A stretch of DNA of 64,000 bases from Morella rubra (taxonomy: Eukaryota > Streptophyta > Magnoliopsida > Fagales > Myricaceae), in the NCBI GenBank assembly GCA_003952965.2, contig CM025855.1, forward strand, positions 18,283,638-18,347,637, written 5' to 3'. This document shows positions 46,152 to 62,739 of this stretch, piece by piece. Under the pieces are notes generated by a model. That model did not search any database and was not told the DNA's origin. It saw only the letters and a program-made list of their open reading frames with translations. The number at the start of each line of letters is the position of its first letter. Within the stretch, counting starts at the first letter, position 1. A program made the translations under genes and the position numbers.

Positions 46152-46715
46152 CCCGTACTGTTTCTCTTTGGATTTGATCTACTAGAAATATCCTCGCCAA
46201 TCAAAAATTTGAGATCTTCGGATTCATATTACTCTCTAGTAGAACATTGCTAGGTTTGAGATGCGATGTATGATTCTAAGCTGAGAATCTTCATGTAAAT
46301 AAAGAAGCCCTTGAGCAATTCCTTTGATAATTTTGTAGCGACTTGACCAATCCAATATCTATTGCCTATTGGAATCTGTAAATTTGTCAACATTAAATAT
46401 TTTATCTTAAAAATTTTTTGAAAATAAATATATCATTTTGAATATTGTAGCCCATATGGTTTTAGGCTATCATGCATTCCAAAAGACATAAAAATCAAGT
46501 ATAAATCCAAGAAGACGACAAGAGTTCAAATGGACCAAACCGTGTAGAAAGTTTTCAAGTCTTATGTTGTGCACGTATTCATAAACAAGTATCTTTTCTC
46601 TTTCTCACATGGAAAATCCGAGAGCCTCACTAGAATTCTGTGTTGAAGCTTGGCAACTACCATAATCTCATTCCTAAATTCTACTGCGCCAGCCTAGAGC
46701 TTCTGGATGGCCTTT
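46152..46715 (-). pseudogene. CRK fragment, half-unit 9
   Basis: A short arm with pieces B and A only. Both carry frame changes. Confidence 0.78.
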
Positions 46716-46736
46716 GGGTACACTTATAGATCGCTG

Positions 46737-48188
<1,452 letters not shown>

Positions 48189-48195
48189 AATCAGA

Positions 48196-49150
<955 letters not shown>

Positions 49151-49151
49151 C

Positions 49152-49692
49152 GTGATTCTATTTGTTTCTCCTTGGATTTGATCTAATAGAAATGTCCTCG
49201 CCAATCCAAAATATGAGATCTTCATATTCATATTACTCTCTAGAAGAACATTCCTTGGTTTGAGATCACATTGTATGATTCAAAGCCGAGAATCTTCACG
49301 TAAATAAAGAAGCCCTCGTGCAATTCCTTTGATAATTTTGTAGCGACTTGACCAATCCAATATCTGTTGCCTATTGGAATCTGTAAATTTTGTCAACATT
49401 AAATATTTTCTCTTAAAATTTAAGAAATGAATAATATCATTATATATTGTAGCCCATATGGTTTTAGGCTATCATGCATTCTAGAAGACATAAAAATCAA
49501 GTATAAATCCAAGAAGACGACAAGAGTTCAGATGGACCAAACTGTGTAAGAAGTTATCAAGGCTTCTGTTGGGCACATATTCATAAACGAGTATCTTTTC
49601 TTCTTCTGTCATGCAAAATCCAAGAGCCTCACTAGATTTCTGTGTTGAAGCTTGGCAACCACATAACGTCATCCTAAATTCTTGCACTGGAT
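49152..49692 (-). pseudogene. CRK fragment, half-unit 13
   Basis: A short arm with pieces B and A. Piece A is open over 49682-49535 ([20 protein letters not shown]). The HRD region of piece B is lost. The head-to-head spacer here is only about 13 bases. Confidence 0.8.
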
Positions 49693-49705
49693 AGCCTCTT
49701 ATTGC

Positions 49706-50668
<963 letters not shown>

Positions 50669-50669
50669 T

Positions 50670-51222
50670 GATTCTATTCGTTTCTCCTTGGATTTGATCT
50701 AATAGAAATCTCCTTGCCAATCCAAAATCTGAGATCTTCGGATTCATATTACTCTCTAGTAGAAATTGCTAGGTTTGAGATCGCTATGGATGATTCTATG
50801 TCGAGAATCTTCGTGTAAATAAAGAAACTCTTGAGCAATTCCTTTGATAATTTTGTAATGACTTGACCATCCAATATATGTTGCCTATTCAAATATGTAG
50901 ATCTTGCCATTATTAAATATATTATCTTAAAAAATTTTAGAAATGAATAATATCATTAGGTATATGTTAGTCTATCATGCATTCTTGAAGACATAAAAAT
51001 CAAGTATAAATCCAAGAAGTCAACAAGAGTTCAAATGGACCTAACTATGTTAGAAGTTAACAAGGCTTCCGTTGGACATATATTCATAAATGAATATCTT
51101 TTTTTATTTCATCTTGCAAAATCAGAAAAGCCTGACTAGATTTCTGTGTTGAAGCTTGGCAACCACCATAACCACATTCCTAAATTCTACTACACCCTGC
51201 CTAGAGTTTTGGATAGCCTCTT
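50670..51222 (-). pseudogene. CRK fragment, half-unit 15
   Basis: A short arm with pieces B and A, more diverged than the others. The HRD motif is lost. Confidence 0.75.
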
Positions 51223-51246
51223 CACTGCGATTTGGAAATGTACCCT

Positions 51247-51374
51247 AGAGGCTATCCAGATTCTCTAGGCAGAGTGAAGTAGAATTTAGGAATGTGGTTA
51301 TGGTGGTTGCCAAGCTTCAACAAGAAATCTAGTGAGGCTCTTTAGGATTTTGCATGACAGAAGAAGAAAAGATA
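51247..51374 (+). pseudogene. CRK fragment, half-unit 16, truncated
   Basis: Only the N-lobe piece remains. Homology stops within the ACAGAAGAAGAAAAGAT segment and unrelated AT-rich DNA follows, marking the right edge of the array. Confidence 0.78.
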
Positions 51375-51934
51375 TGACATGCATGATGGTAATTGTCAAT
51401 TTAAATTATTCTGTCATATTTTTAAAATTTCATAAAAATCAGTCAATGAATTTTAAATTTCTGTTTCCAAAGACTACTACCTAGAGAACTCAATTCTCAT
51501 GCTTAGATTTCTTGGTTTAGTTTGTCTCCATAAATATTTAGTAGTTCTATTTTTTATGAGCTATTAGTTTGATTAATTTAATATTTATTTTATTTGAGAA
51601 TTTTTAATATATGTGTTTTAAATATTGAGAAGATCTCTATTCTCCTATAGTAGCAGGTACAGAAAAGAACTAACGCTAGATAAAAGAATTAGGACAAAGG
51701 TCTAGTTTAAAGAAAGCGAAGCAAACATGAATCTACGGTTGTCGACGCCTTTATGGGTGCAGACGATGTGTACAAGGTGGTACTTGGTGCAGTGGTAGTC
51801 GCGGCTACTATTGGAGAGGAGTACGGGGGAGCACCCCATCCGGAAGAAACAGTTAGGCATGAGCACGAGGAGAAGTTAGTCTAATGTTAAAGTCCTAAGA
51901 GGATAATGGAGGCTGAGATGTTCAACACATTAAT
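51375..51934. other. AT-rich flank with a small open frame
   Basis: Mostly AT-rich DNA after the kinase array. A more GC-rich patch holds a 43-codon open frame at 51753-51884 (plus) reading [20 protein letters not shown] and then acidic residues. I do not recognise it. It could be a fragment of a host or transposon gene. Confidence 0.35.
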
Positions 51935-52057
51935 GAATAGAATGGAGGGCTGAGATTAAAGGAGCCTTAAATCTTAGCCCTCCATTCTATTTGTTAAATA
52001 TGTAAAGGTGTTAAGCTTTTTTTAAGGCTCCTTTAATCTCAGCCCTCCATTCTATTC
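51935..52057. repeat. Perfect 36-bp inverted repeat with a third partial copy in the loop
   Basis: The arm at 51935-51970 (starting GAATAGAATGGAGGGC) is the exact reverse complement of 52022-52057. The 51-base loop holds another partial copy of the right arm (TTAGCCCTCCATTCTATTTG). Allowing for the LTR inserted at 52059, the symmetry continues: 51913-51934 matches in reverse 56228-56249. Confidence 0.9.
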
Positions 52058-52058
52058 A

Positions 52059-55000
52059 TGTGATACCCCTAATCTTTTCAGCTACTTTTAAGACTCTTGT
52101 GTTAAGGTTTTTCTTTCAATATCTTTAGTAATTGTGTTCTTTTCCTTAGTATTTTCTTTATTTGTTCATTGTTTAATATTTATCATTCGATTAATTACTT
52201 ATAGGATTTCTTTCCTCTATTTAATTTCTTTGGTTTCCAAATTCGTGGCTTTAGTATTTTAATTTAGCCTTTTTAATTTAAATTGCATATGTGCTTTCTT
52301 TCTTTAATTCTTAACTCTCTGCATTATTTGATTTACTTTCATGTGCTTAAATGATGTGATATCCCTTCCCTAAATTTTTCGATTTCTCTAATTTCCTTAA
52401 TTTCCTTGATTTCTCGTATTTAGCCAATTAACGGTTATGATCGTGATTGTCTCTATTTTATCGGTTTCTATGCGTTTAACAAAATTCTTCCATTCTCTTG
52501 TTAATATCTTAGTATTCCTATTGCTTGATTTAAACACGTGATATTTTTCCTAAGTATACTTCATTAGCTCATATTTAACATTTTCTAAGTATTAGATTTG
52601 ATTTCTTGACACATGATTTATTTCGGTTCTAATCGCCATTATGGATTTCGGTATGCTTTCCCTTTTCATTCTCTTGCTTACATCTAAATTTTTACCTATC
52701 AATCTTGATTATTCTATCCCTAATCTCGGTTAATCACTTGACTAATTACTATTTCTTTTCTCTAACATATGCATTGATTAACTTTACAACTTAGCTAATC
52801 ATTTTGCTAACCTAAGTCTACTTTGATGTCATGTGGGTCCCACTCTCTCTCTCCTCCCTAGGTCACACGGCACACACAAGAAAATCCTTGTTTTGTCTTG
52901 TTTTCTTTGTCCTTTTCCCTTGTCCCATGTTCTTGGCCTTAATGCATGAATAGTAAGATTAAAAAATGGACCAACCGGCCATGCTTGCTTGCAATCACAT
53001 TTGATTTGATTTTGAAGTGATTTTAGCTTGTGTAAGTATCCTTAATCATCACCTAGGGAAGAGGGAGTGTGCCATTTGGCTCCTCCAGCCCTTGTGCCGC
53101 CCAAGCCACCCAATCAAGGGGCTTGCTTGTGGCAGCCACCCCTTGACCAAATGATGGCAAGGTTGGCTATAAAAGCCAACCCTTGCCATGCATTTCTCAC
53201 ACCAACAGCCAGCCATTTGAGTTGAGAGAGTGAGGAGTGAGTGCTGAGAGCATTCGGCCAAGAGGGAAAGGAAGGAGAGAAAGAAAGAAGAAGAAGAAGA
53301 GGAGAAGAAGAAGAGAAGGAAGGTGGAAAAACTTCCATGCCAAGGTAAGTTGGCAAAGGGGTTTCGGCCAAGGCCTTGAACACCCCCTTGCACCACCTCT
53401 TTCCTACTTCCTCATCATCATTTCCACTTCTTCTTAGCCCCTAGTTCAGTGTCATTAACCAATAGATCTTGTGTTAATAGGAGAACATCAAGAGCTACCC
53501 GAGATCACCAAGGTAAGGGTTTAGGTTCTTGTGTTTTGTTGAGGATGGATAACATGTTCTCTTGTATTGATTGATCATATATATTTGTGTGCATAGAACT
53601 GTGATTCAATGATGAACATGTTAGGGTTATGTTGGATTCAAAGTTTTGCAAAAAGAAAGGTTCAAAGGTGCTATGAAGTATATACTAGTCTAGACATCTT
53701 GCATGTTAAGGCTTAATGAATATTTCTTATAACATGTGTATGAGATTGCTTGCTGAGTTGGTTTGATTTTCAAAAGAGCTCTGGACATGCTTTATGATGC
53801 TATGGCAGTGGTGATAAGCCTAAACTTGAAGCCTTATAGACCACGGGTTGGTCAAGAAAAATGGCTTATGGTGTTGCATGTTGCACTACATGATTTTATG
53901 ATTCAATGTCATGCATATGTGATATGAAATGTGGAGCAATAATGAGAATGATGATGGCCAAGAAGCTTTAAAGTATCCCTGATCAAGAGAAGGCCAAATG
54001 GGGCCAAAGAAAGGAGCCATGGGCTCAAGAAAGAGGTTATGAAGTTGAAAGCATGAAAAAGATGCATTATGCATGTTCCTTGATGACATTGCAAATGATC
54101 ATTGTTTGCCTTTAAGTTCTTGAAGAATCCACATGTTATGTGCTCTATGATTTCCTTTATGTTGATAGATTAAAATTATTTTTAGCCTAAAGTTTCGAAA
54201 AGTATAGATTAATCAAAAGCATGAACACCTATCTAGGGCATTTAGGCAAACATAGGTGCTGCCCAAATCGACCCTAAGCTACAGGTTTTATTTTTGCATG
54301 AAACTTTCCAGATAGCATCCTTATCTAATATTAGGATCCCTGTAAAAATTTCAGCCCAAAATGAGGAAAAAAGGTCGAAAATGCCCCTGGAGGTCTCTGA
54401 GGGTAGATTCGACATTTTGCCTAATTCGTTAGGGAAAAAGGGTCCAAAATGAGAAAATGATTACATGGTTGGATAGAGCACGAAATATTGATGGGGGAGC
54501 CCAAATTTTAGTTCAAACCAAGTTGAAATAAGGGCCCAAATCACAAGGCCGTTTAGGAGCCTAAATGGACTTTAGGCCCAATAACCCTAAAATAGCATCA
54601 AGCCAATAATACTTTGGGAATAGGCCCAGCAGGGTCTAAGGAGGCCCAATAGGCCTTCAATGGGGTTTAATGTCTTAGATCTTACTAGTTATTATCATGG
54701 TTGTTTCAATTGTCAATGATTATTCTTTAAACCTGTTATGCTTCTTTCAAGTTTATTGCAAATTGTGTGCATTGTTTGGGTGAATGATACATGTGTACTT
54801 TAATGCTTGGACATGAGATTGCATTCATAAGAGGAAAAACAAATGTGAGGAACCCCTAAGCCTGCGAGGTGATTCCCCGAATGGTAGTGACGGTACCGGG
54901 CACTTAGGAGACGTGCAACCCCCCACAGCAGGGAGTGGGTGGGCTCCTTTATGAACGCTAAGGCGTAATGTTAAGGGTCCTGGTGCTGGAGGCACGGGAC

Positions 55001-56222
55001 AGTCCCATAGAAGGGGAGGGGACGCACAACCGACTCTGGGGGTGAACAGAGCAGACATCGGGAACTCCTCAGGAACCAATGATGGTGTGATGCATTGCAT
55101 ATTTTAATTCATCCAAGTTCATACTTATTATGCTTGAAGTTAGTTTTACACCATGTTTAAGTGAATTATATGCACTGTATTTGTTTGATCATGTTTCCCC
55201 ACCCCCACCTTACTGAGTCAATAGGACTCACCCTTTTTCTGTTATGTTGTTTTTGCAATGTTTGGCGAACGTGGGTATTGAAGAATGAAGCTATTCGAGG
55301 ACGAGTTAACCTACGATTTCTACCCTTATATCCTAGTACTCAAGATCCGAACGTGGGTTTCGGATTTCCTTGAAGTATTAGTGGAGCATAAGGCCCACTG
55401 GTTCTTTAGGGAGCCCTCACCCCCATCCCCTGTACCCCCACCATCCCCTCTATCCCACTATCCCCGTTACCCCGATTTGAGGACTTTGGTTTGCCAGGTG
55501 TACCGCCCGAGTGGCTAAGGTTCGATTACGTTCCCCGGCCCCGCCAACGGGAAATAGTAGTGCCACTCCGGGGTCCGAGATTATTGATCTTACATCGGAC
55601 GAGGAGGATTAGTACCCCTCTTAGGCTTGTTAGAGTGTTTCGTTAGTCTTTAGGGTATTCATTTCCTTGTAATCAGTTTTCAAATGGTACGGTGAACTTT
55701 AGGAAGTTCCCGAATTTTTATAATGTACCTTTTATGTAGTCCCGGGAGGACGGTTTGAACTTTCTTGTATTAAAAATGTCCTTGTTATTTCAGGTTTTCA
55801 ATCTCCTTCGTATCTCTTTCCACGTCCTTTATTTCAAAGTTCTTATCTCTACTCAAAAGCCTAATCCAACACTTTCAATCTAATTTGTTAATGAGATTTT
55901 TCTAAGTAAGTGCATATTATTACGATGCGATATTTATATGATTTCGCCATATTTCTTTTAGTCATTAACCAATTAAGGTTTTCCAAGTGCAAATATAACG
56001 ATTTATTACTTTGTGAGATTTTACTTCTTTCGTTCAAGTTTCTAAACTGATTTACGACCTTCTTCTATTTACCATAACAATTTTAAAACAAGTCTTCTGC
56101 TAAGTAAATTTGAGGGCATTTAAGCGATTCTAAGAGTTTTTATCGTGCGGTAATCCCCGAATTTTGTGCATGCGATTACTATACGCGAGCCGAGGGGTAC
56201 AGTACCAGCACGGGGCATGACA
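52059..56222 (+). mobile_element. Solo LTR of a Gypsy-type element (family B, copy 2)
   Basis: Homologous, in opposite orientation, to 24752-28492. It begins TGTGATACCCCTAATC and ends CGGGGCATGACA. The target duplication is near-perfect: ATTCA at 52054-52058 and ATTCT at 56223-56227. It carries about 296 extra bases at its left end compared with copy 1; the copy-1-like start (TGTGATATCCCTTCCC) recurs at 52355. A TATA box lies at 53168-53174 and a GT-rich splice-donor-like site near 53344. There is no internal gene content. Confidence 0.82.
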
Positions 56223-56227
56223 ATTCT

Positions 56228-57470
56228 TAATGTGTTGGCAACATCTCAATGTTGGATTGCGAGGTCCCAGTGGAAATAATCGTTGAATCACAACAGCCCA
56301 CCGTTCTTGCCTCCTTCATATCTCGCACACAGCTTTGATAGAGATTTTTGGAGAAAGAAATTCTCACGTGAGAAATGAATTCTCCTTTCTCAAATGAGTT
56401 TCTGAGCAATTTATAATGGCTGGCTCAGAACTCAACTGTGCTATGCGTGGGATCTTTAGGATCTCTATCTGAGCCGTAGGATCATCATGAAAAACTCTTT
56501 TTCATTAAACTCCCTTATATTCTTAATTCGAATTTATAGGCTTCTACAAATTGTGATCATGTCCATTAACATATCACAATTGACCCCCGAGATAATTGAG
56601 ATTGATTTTTGTGAAATCCCTTTTGCTAACAATTATATTTATTTATCCTTCCACCATACTATATTCCACATGAGCTAATAGGACTGGAATAATATCACCG
56701 ATTAAGTCCCTAGCTCATATAATTCTTAATTCTCAGTCTGTACCTAATTGTTCCAACTTTCCAAAATCATTTTCGCAAATATTTACTTCATATATTAATA
56801 AGTAATGAAAACACTTTTCACAAAATTTGGCCAGTGTTTTATGTGAGTTCAACAATATACAACATAATGAATATACTACCTCATCAAGAGACTGGTGGAT
56901 TCCTATTGAGCATTATACAAATTCATTTACTATGCACAAGACCCAACTTATCTGGAATATTTGATCTACGAAGATCATCACCAAATGATTCAGTCAAAGC
57001 ACAAGCACACAACAAACAAACCTGCATAAACCTCTCAGGTCTAAGGATAAATAAACTAATTGTGCTGAATACCATTCTCACATCAGTGATCACTTCCAGA
57101 AGGTATTCATATTTGATCCGTTCAGTGCATGTACTCTTACAGTGCACCCACTCGTTACTTAAGGTCACCACCTCAATGACAGAGTCCATCATTCTATTTA
57201 ATAGAGGCACAAGTGTAGACCTATTTGTACATAATATGTATTCAATCTAGAAATAAATTAGTGAATAAGGAACTGAAAAAGTCATACTCTCCGCCTTTTG
57301 ATTCATTAATCATTGGCATGACTTTTCTACAATATCACTCAACAATATAATCTAATGTTATTATATTATGACCTCTTATGCACATACCCATAAATAATAA
57401 AAGTGATAATCAATAATAATAATTATCTATAATTATGCAAAATGATGGTTTTGAGGGCATACTTCTAACA
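56228..57470 (-). repeat. 3' LTR of the second Copia element, cut by LTR B copy 2
   Basis: On the minus strand the LTR starts TGTTAGAAGTATGCCC right after the purine tract. Its far end is interrupted by the family B insertion at 52059-56222 and seems to continue left of it (52058 downward). Confidence 0.7.
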
Positions 57471-60400
57471 ATCTCCCACTTGCACTTAAAACCAATCATA
57501 CATGTACTTGACACCCATAGACTCTAAATGCTTCTCAAACACTTTTTGAGTCAACGGTTTAGTGAACAGGTCTGCAATGTTCTCAGCTGATGCTATTTTA
57601 GCCATACCACATCACCCCAGTTCACAATGTCACGAATAAGATGAAACCTTTTCTATGTGTTTTGTCCTTTGATGAGCCCTATTCCACCGCCTGTGCTAAA
57701 TCACAATAAATGGTGATCACTCAATCCAACCTCAAGCTCTTGTACTTTTCAACATTCCTTTGCAGCTAGTATTCTGCCTTTGGTGAGTCAGCTTTGTTAA
57801 AACTAACTCACTGCTCTTTAGGTAGATATTCTATCATCAACATCTATTGAAAATTTGAATCTGTGTATCTTAATCTCTCCACCACACACTAGCAATAGTG
57901 TTTGGTTCTAAGTTTGAGAACATGCTTGACAGTGCTCACCTGGGTCTTGATTGATATCTACTCACAACACTAACTGCATGACTAATATCTGGCCTTGTAC
58001 AAGCATTGCATACATGAGGCTCCTACAGCCAAAGCATAAGGAAATTTCCTCATCTTATCTCTCTCTTCTTGTGTCTTAGGAGACATCTTTTGGAGAGATG
58101 AATATTATGCCTAAAGGGTAAGAACCCTTTCTTGGCATCCTGCATACTAAACCTTGCCAATATGTTGTCAATATAGTGGACTTGTGAAAGTCCCTAAAAG
58201 CCTCTTTTCTCGGTCTCTAAACAATTTGATTCCAAGAATGTAGGACGCTTCCCCGAGGTCTTTTATTGAAAAATGGTTCGCCAACCATGTTTTCACTGAT
58301 GACATTGCACCGATGTCATTCCCTATGAGTAGAATATCATCAACATACAAAATAAAAACATCACTGAACTCCCACTAATCTCTTGTATACACAAGGATTC
58401 ATCTATGTTTTGTGAGAAAACCAAACTCTTTGATCATCTTCATCAAAACGGATGTTCCAACAACGTGATGCCTGTTTTAGTCCATAAATGGACTTATTCA
58501 GTTTGCACACTTTTGCCTCATTATCTGGAGATTGGAAACCTTCAGGTTGTTCCATATAAATCTCCTCTTGGATGTACCCATTCAAAAATACGGTTTTAAC
58601 ATCCATCTGCCATATCTCATAATCATAATGAGCTGCAATAGACAACAGATTCTGATGGACTTCATCATAGCCACTGGTGAAAAGGTTTCCTCATAGTCAA
58701 TACCATGTTTTTGAGTATAACCTTTCGCAACCAGTCTGCTTTAAGGTCTCTACCTCTCCAATAGGGTCCTCCTTTTCTTTTGAACACCCATTTACAACCT
58801 ATAGGCTTAATGCCTTCTTGGTTGATCAACAAGGGTCCAGACCTCATTGGAGTACATGGAGTCCATCAGATTCCATTGCCATTTCCAGTGTGCTGCATCC
58901 TTGTCACATATAGCCTCTTGGTAATTGTATGGATCATCATCCAACCCCTCTATTGCATTTGATAAATCTCATTTAGCATGCCATATCTCACTGGAGGCCT
59001 AATTACTTTTACTACGTTGAGGCTCCTGAGTTCTGAACTTTTTAGACTCATTAGTGGGTTTAGTTATATCCCTTTCATTGATCTTATCTGCCTGAGTTAC
59101 TGGCTCAGCAATTGTTCTCAAGAACAATCTTGCTTTTCCCTCACTAAGGCAATACTCTCTTCCAAGAATATTGCATTCCTACTGATAATTACCTTTTGAT
59201 CACATGGTTATAAAATAATATCCAGTGCTATTTTGGGGTAACCCACAAATAAACATTTTTAGTCCTTGATTCCTGCTTCCCCACATTAAACACTTTAACA
59301 TGAGCTGGGCATCCCCATACTCTCAAGTGTTTAAGACTTGGCTTTTTACCAGTCCATAACTTCATATGGAGTATTAGGAACGACTTAGTGGGTATCCTGT
59401 TTAGAATATAAACAGCTGTCTCTAAGGCATAACCCTAAAAATAAATAGGTAATTGTGACATGCTCATCATTGATCGAACCATATCCAATAGTGTTCGGTT
59501 TCTTCTTTCTGCAACACCATTATGTTGTGGTGTAGCAGGGGAGTCAACTGAGATATGATGCCTTTATCTCTAGATATGTTTGAAAATCACCAGAGAGATA
59601 TTCACCTCCTCTATCAGATCGGAGTATCTTAATACTCCTTTCCAATTGGTTTTAACTTCACTCTAAAATTCTTTGAACTTTTCAAAGGTTCAGATTTTTG
59701 TTTCATCAGGTATAGATAACCATACCTGGAATAATCATCAATGAAAGTAATGAAATAGAAACCCTCCTTTGGCTATGTGGTTAAAAGGACCACATACATC
59801 AGTGTGTACCAACTCTAACAAGCTCTGTGGCTCTAGTTAAAAGGATTCTTGGTCATCTTTCCTTGCAAGGTCACATATAGGGTAGGGTTCGACCTTCAAA
59901 AGATCTAATGGCCCATCCCTCACTAATCTGTTGATCCTATCCAATTAGCATGACCAAGTCTTAGATGCCACAAGTAAGTGGGATTCACATCCCTCTTCCT
60001 TTTGAGAGTTTTCACACTGTATTAGCATCTTTCTCAATATTATTCACAGAGTCTACCATATCCAAAATATATAAACCATCTATCATAGTACCAGAAGCTA
60101 GAAACTGATTTTTAAATTTGATAACAAGTTTAGAACCAAAAATAAGTGAATATCCTGATATTCAAAGTTTTGAAACTGAGATCAAATTTCTTCGAATTCT
60201 GACACATAAAGACAGTCATCCAAAATCAAAAGTTTGTTTCTTGTAGACTTAAGTGAAAAATACCAATGGATGTTGCTGCAACATTGCAGTCGTTCCCATT
60301 TTAACACAATTTCCCCTTTTTATCAATCTTCGGGTTTCTTTAAACCCTTGCAATGTATTGCAGATATGAGACGTTGTGCCTGAATCGACACACCATGAAT

Positions 60401-61280
60401 TTAATGGACCATCTATTAAATTCATTTCAATGACAAGCATACCTTCACAGGTTTCTTTTGCTTCAAAGAAGCAAGATACACGCGGCAATTCCTTTTCCAA
60501 TGACCTGGTTTGCCACAGTGGAAACAATTTCCCTTAGCCTTTTTATCCGGCTCGCTCTTGTCCTCCTTCTTTGCCTTTGAGCTAGGCTGAGACCTTTTCT
60601 TTTTCTTAAATTTCTTGCCTTTGGGTTTGATTCCAGAGGCAGAGATGCCTTTTGACTTGTCCATTATCATCAGAGAACCTTTCTCCTTTTTGATAAGTTC
60701 TTCAGCTGCTTGCAACATATTGAGCAGTTCTGACAAAGTCACAAGCATCTTATTCATATTATAATTTAATACGAACTGGTTGAATGATTCAGGCAGAGAT
60801 GCCAATACCGCTCCAACCTTGGTCTCGCCGTCAATTTCTGCGCCTAGTGTCTCCAGTTCTGTGATGAAAGATATCATCTTCAGGACATGTTCCCAAACTA
60901 GAGCACCTACCACCATTTTGGTGGTCATCAGCAGCTTCATAACTTGCTGGCGTGCAGAACGACTTTACTCTCCGAATAGCTCTGGAGATATACAAGTATC
61001 TCTTTAGCTGTTGCTATGCCCTCGCATTGCTTTTGCAATAAGTTGGACATAGATGCCAACATATAACAACAAGCTAATTCATCTGCCTCATGCCACTTTT
61101 CAAAAACAACTCTTTGTTCTTGAGTAGCATCGGCTAAGGCAAGCTGAGGAGTCTCCTCTCTGAGGACATGAGCTATTTTATCCACAGTGAGTACTATCAT
61201 AAGATTTCTCTTCCAGTCAAGGAAGTTTGGCCTAGTCAGTTTGTTATCATCTAGGATTCTAGATAATGGGTTCGGCATTG
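56228..61280 (-). mobile_element. Copia LTR element (second family), decayed, 5' end not found
   Basis: Read on the minus strand: gag (61278-60422, with a zinc knuckle CFHCGKPGHWKRNC), protease (about 60420-60330, WCVDSGTTSHICN), integrase (about 60000-59300), reverse transcriptase (58645-58168, YVDDILLIGNDIG and DLGEASYILGIKLF) and RNase H (about 58100-57490), then a purine tract (GTGCAAGTGGGAGAT, 57471-57485) and the 3' LTR. The order is Copia; the clade is not assigned. It is broken in many places. No 5' LTR or primer site was found before the assembly gap. Confidence 0.87.
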
Positions 61281-62639
61281 AATCTGCAAATATTAGAAAG
61301 AAAATTCACAAGTATATTAACAATCCATTAGCATAGGGATTTTAATAGCTAATGGTACCTCCCACTGAATCACAGCAACCAAACGAAAAAGCAGAATATA
61401 ACATTTATATTCAGTGTTTGCAGTGGGTATCAAGAACTTTCAACTTATGTGCACATAATCCTATTTTAGTAATCATGACACAACTTATAAAAGCAAGTAG
61501 CATCTACTTATCATGATCACATCACATGTTGTATATCGTGCATATACAAATTTCATATTCTTGATATTTCTTTTGGCCACCAAATAAACACAATCTTCAC
61601 TATTTTAGTGGACGTGTTTATTTGGTTAAGTGCAACCATTGTCTAAATGACATGTAATTTTGTAATGGGTCGGCATTGCTATTTTAGTCAACACCCCCAT
61701 CACTCATACACGCTCACTTATCTTCACAAGAAGTATACAGGACAAATTATAAAATCAACAATTGGCCGTGACTATTTTAGTTTTAACCAATCATCAATCA
61801 AATAAAATTCCAAATACCAACAATGGAAGGCCATGGATTTAATTTTCTTGTAAAATAATCCCATTTAACACTTATTAAATCTAAATTTTTTTTTTTTCTC
61901 CGGTCAAACCCGGTTGGCGTGGGTAGCGGTTCGAGTCCAACACTGACCGGAGTCGGGTCGTGGTCCAGGTCTAACGGACCTGGGTTGGGCTATGGGCCCG
62001 GGTCCAACCCGTGGCCCAAGCCCCGCACTGGCTGCCATGGCCCGGATCTCATCTGGCCATGGGCTGGCCCAACAGTGTCCCACCCTTGCGCTCCCTTTCT
62101 CCCCTTCCTTTTTATTTTTTTTTTTAATTTGGACCCAGCCAACTTTTGGGCGAAGTCTACTGGGCCTTGGGCCGGGTAGGGCAAATAGTGCCCTACCCGA
62201 TGCCCAAACGCGTGACCTAGAGCATCTCATGCCCTGGGTGCTATTTGGCCCCCAAGAGCAGAGGTTGCGCCCAGTTGTGCTGCCAGCCACGGCTAGCCGT
62301 GCCTGTGAGACCCCAACCTTATTTCTATCATTTTAAAGAATTATGACTCCCTAAGTTTGTATTGCTCTAATTATTATTATTACTCTAATTTTGAGAGAGG
62401 CATGTATGGGGAGATTAATCTAAATTATGTCTAGGTGGAATTTTCCCCTAGCGTTTTTATGAGTTTTAAGCTAGGATTTAAATGTTATATTATTTGCAAT
62501 TGTTAAAGTTTGAGTAATTGAGATTAATTAGGCTAATTATTTTAATTAATGGAATATGTCCCTAAGTTACAATATTTGGAAGAATTTAATTAGGGCTTTA
62601 ACCTTGAAAATGTGTGAGACTTAGGGTTTAAAATGGGAA
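61281..62639. other. Leader-like and GC-rich sequence up to the assembly gap
   Basis: 61281-61860 is AT-rich and may be leader or flank of the Copia element. 61895-62310 is GC-rich, with many GGCCC, CCCGG and TGGGC words, and shows overlapping open frames on both strands; none has a domain, as expected from composition alone. No LTR matching 56228-57470 is seen. Confidence 0.5.
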
Positions 62640-62739
62640 NNNNNNNNNNNNNNNNNNNNNNNNNNNNNNNNNNNNNNNNNNNNNNNNNNNNNNNNNNNNN
62701 NNNNNNNNNNNNNNNNNNNNNNNNNNNNNNNNNNNNNNN
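62640..62739. other. Assembly gap (100 N)
   Basis: Exactly one hundred N bases, a conventional scaffold gap of unknown real length. The sequence style changes across it. Confidence 0.99.

Noticed and set aside
61904-62336. Open frames of 114-128 codons on both strands
   Set aside because: The GC-rich composition lowers stop frequency; the frames overlap on opposite strands and have no domain.
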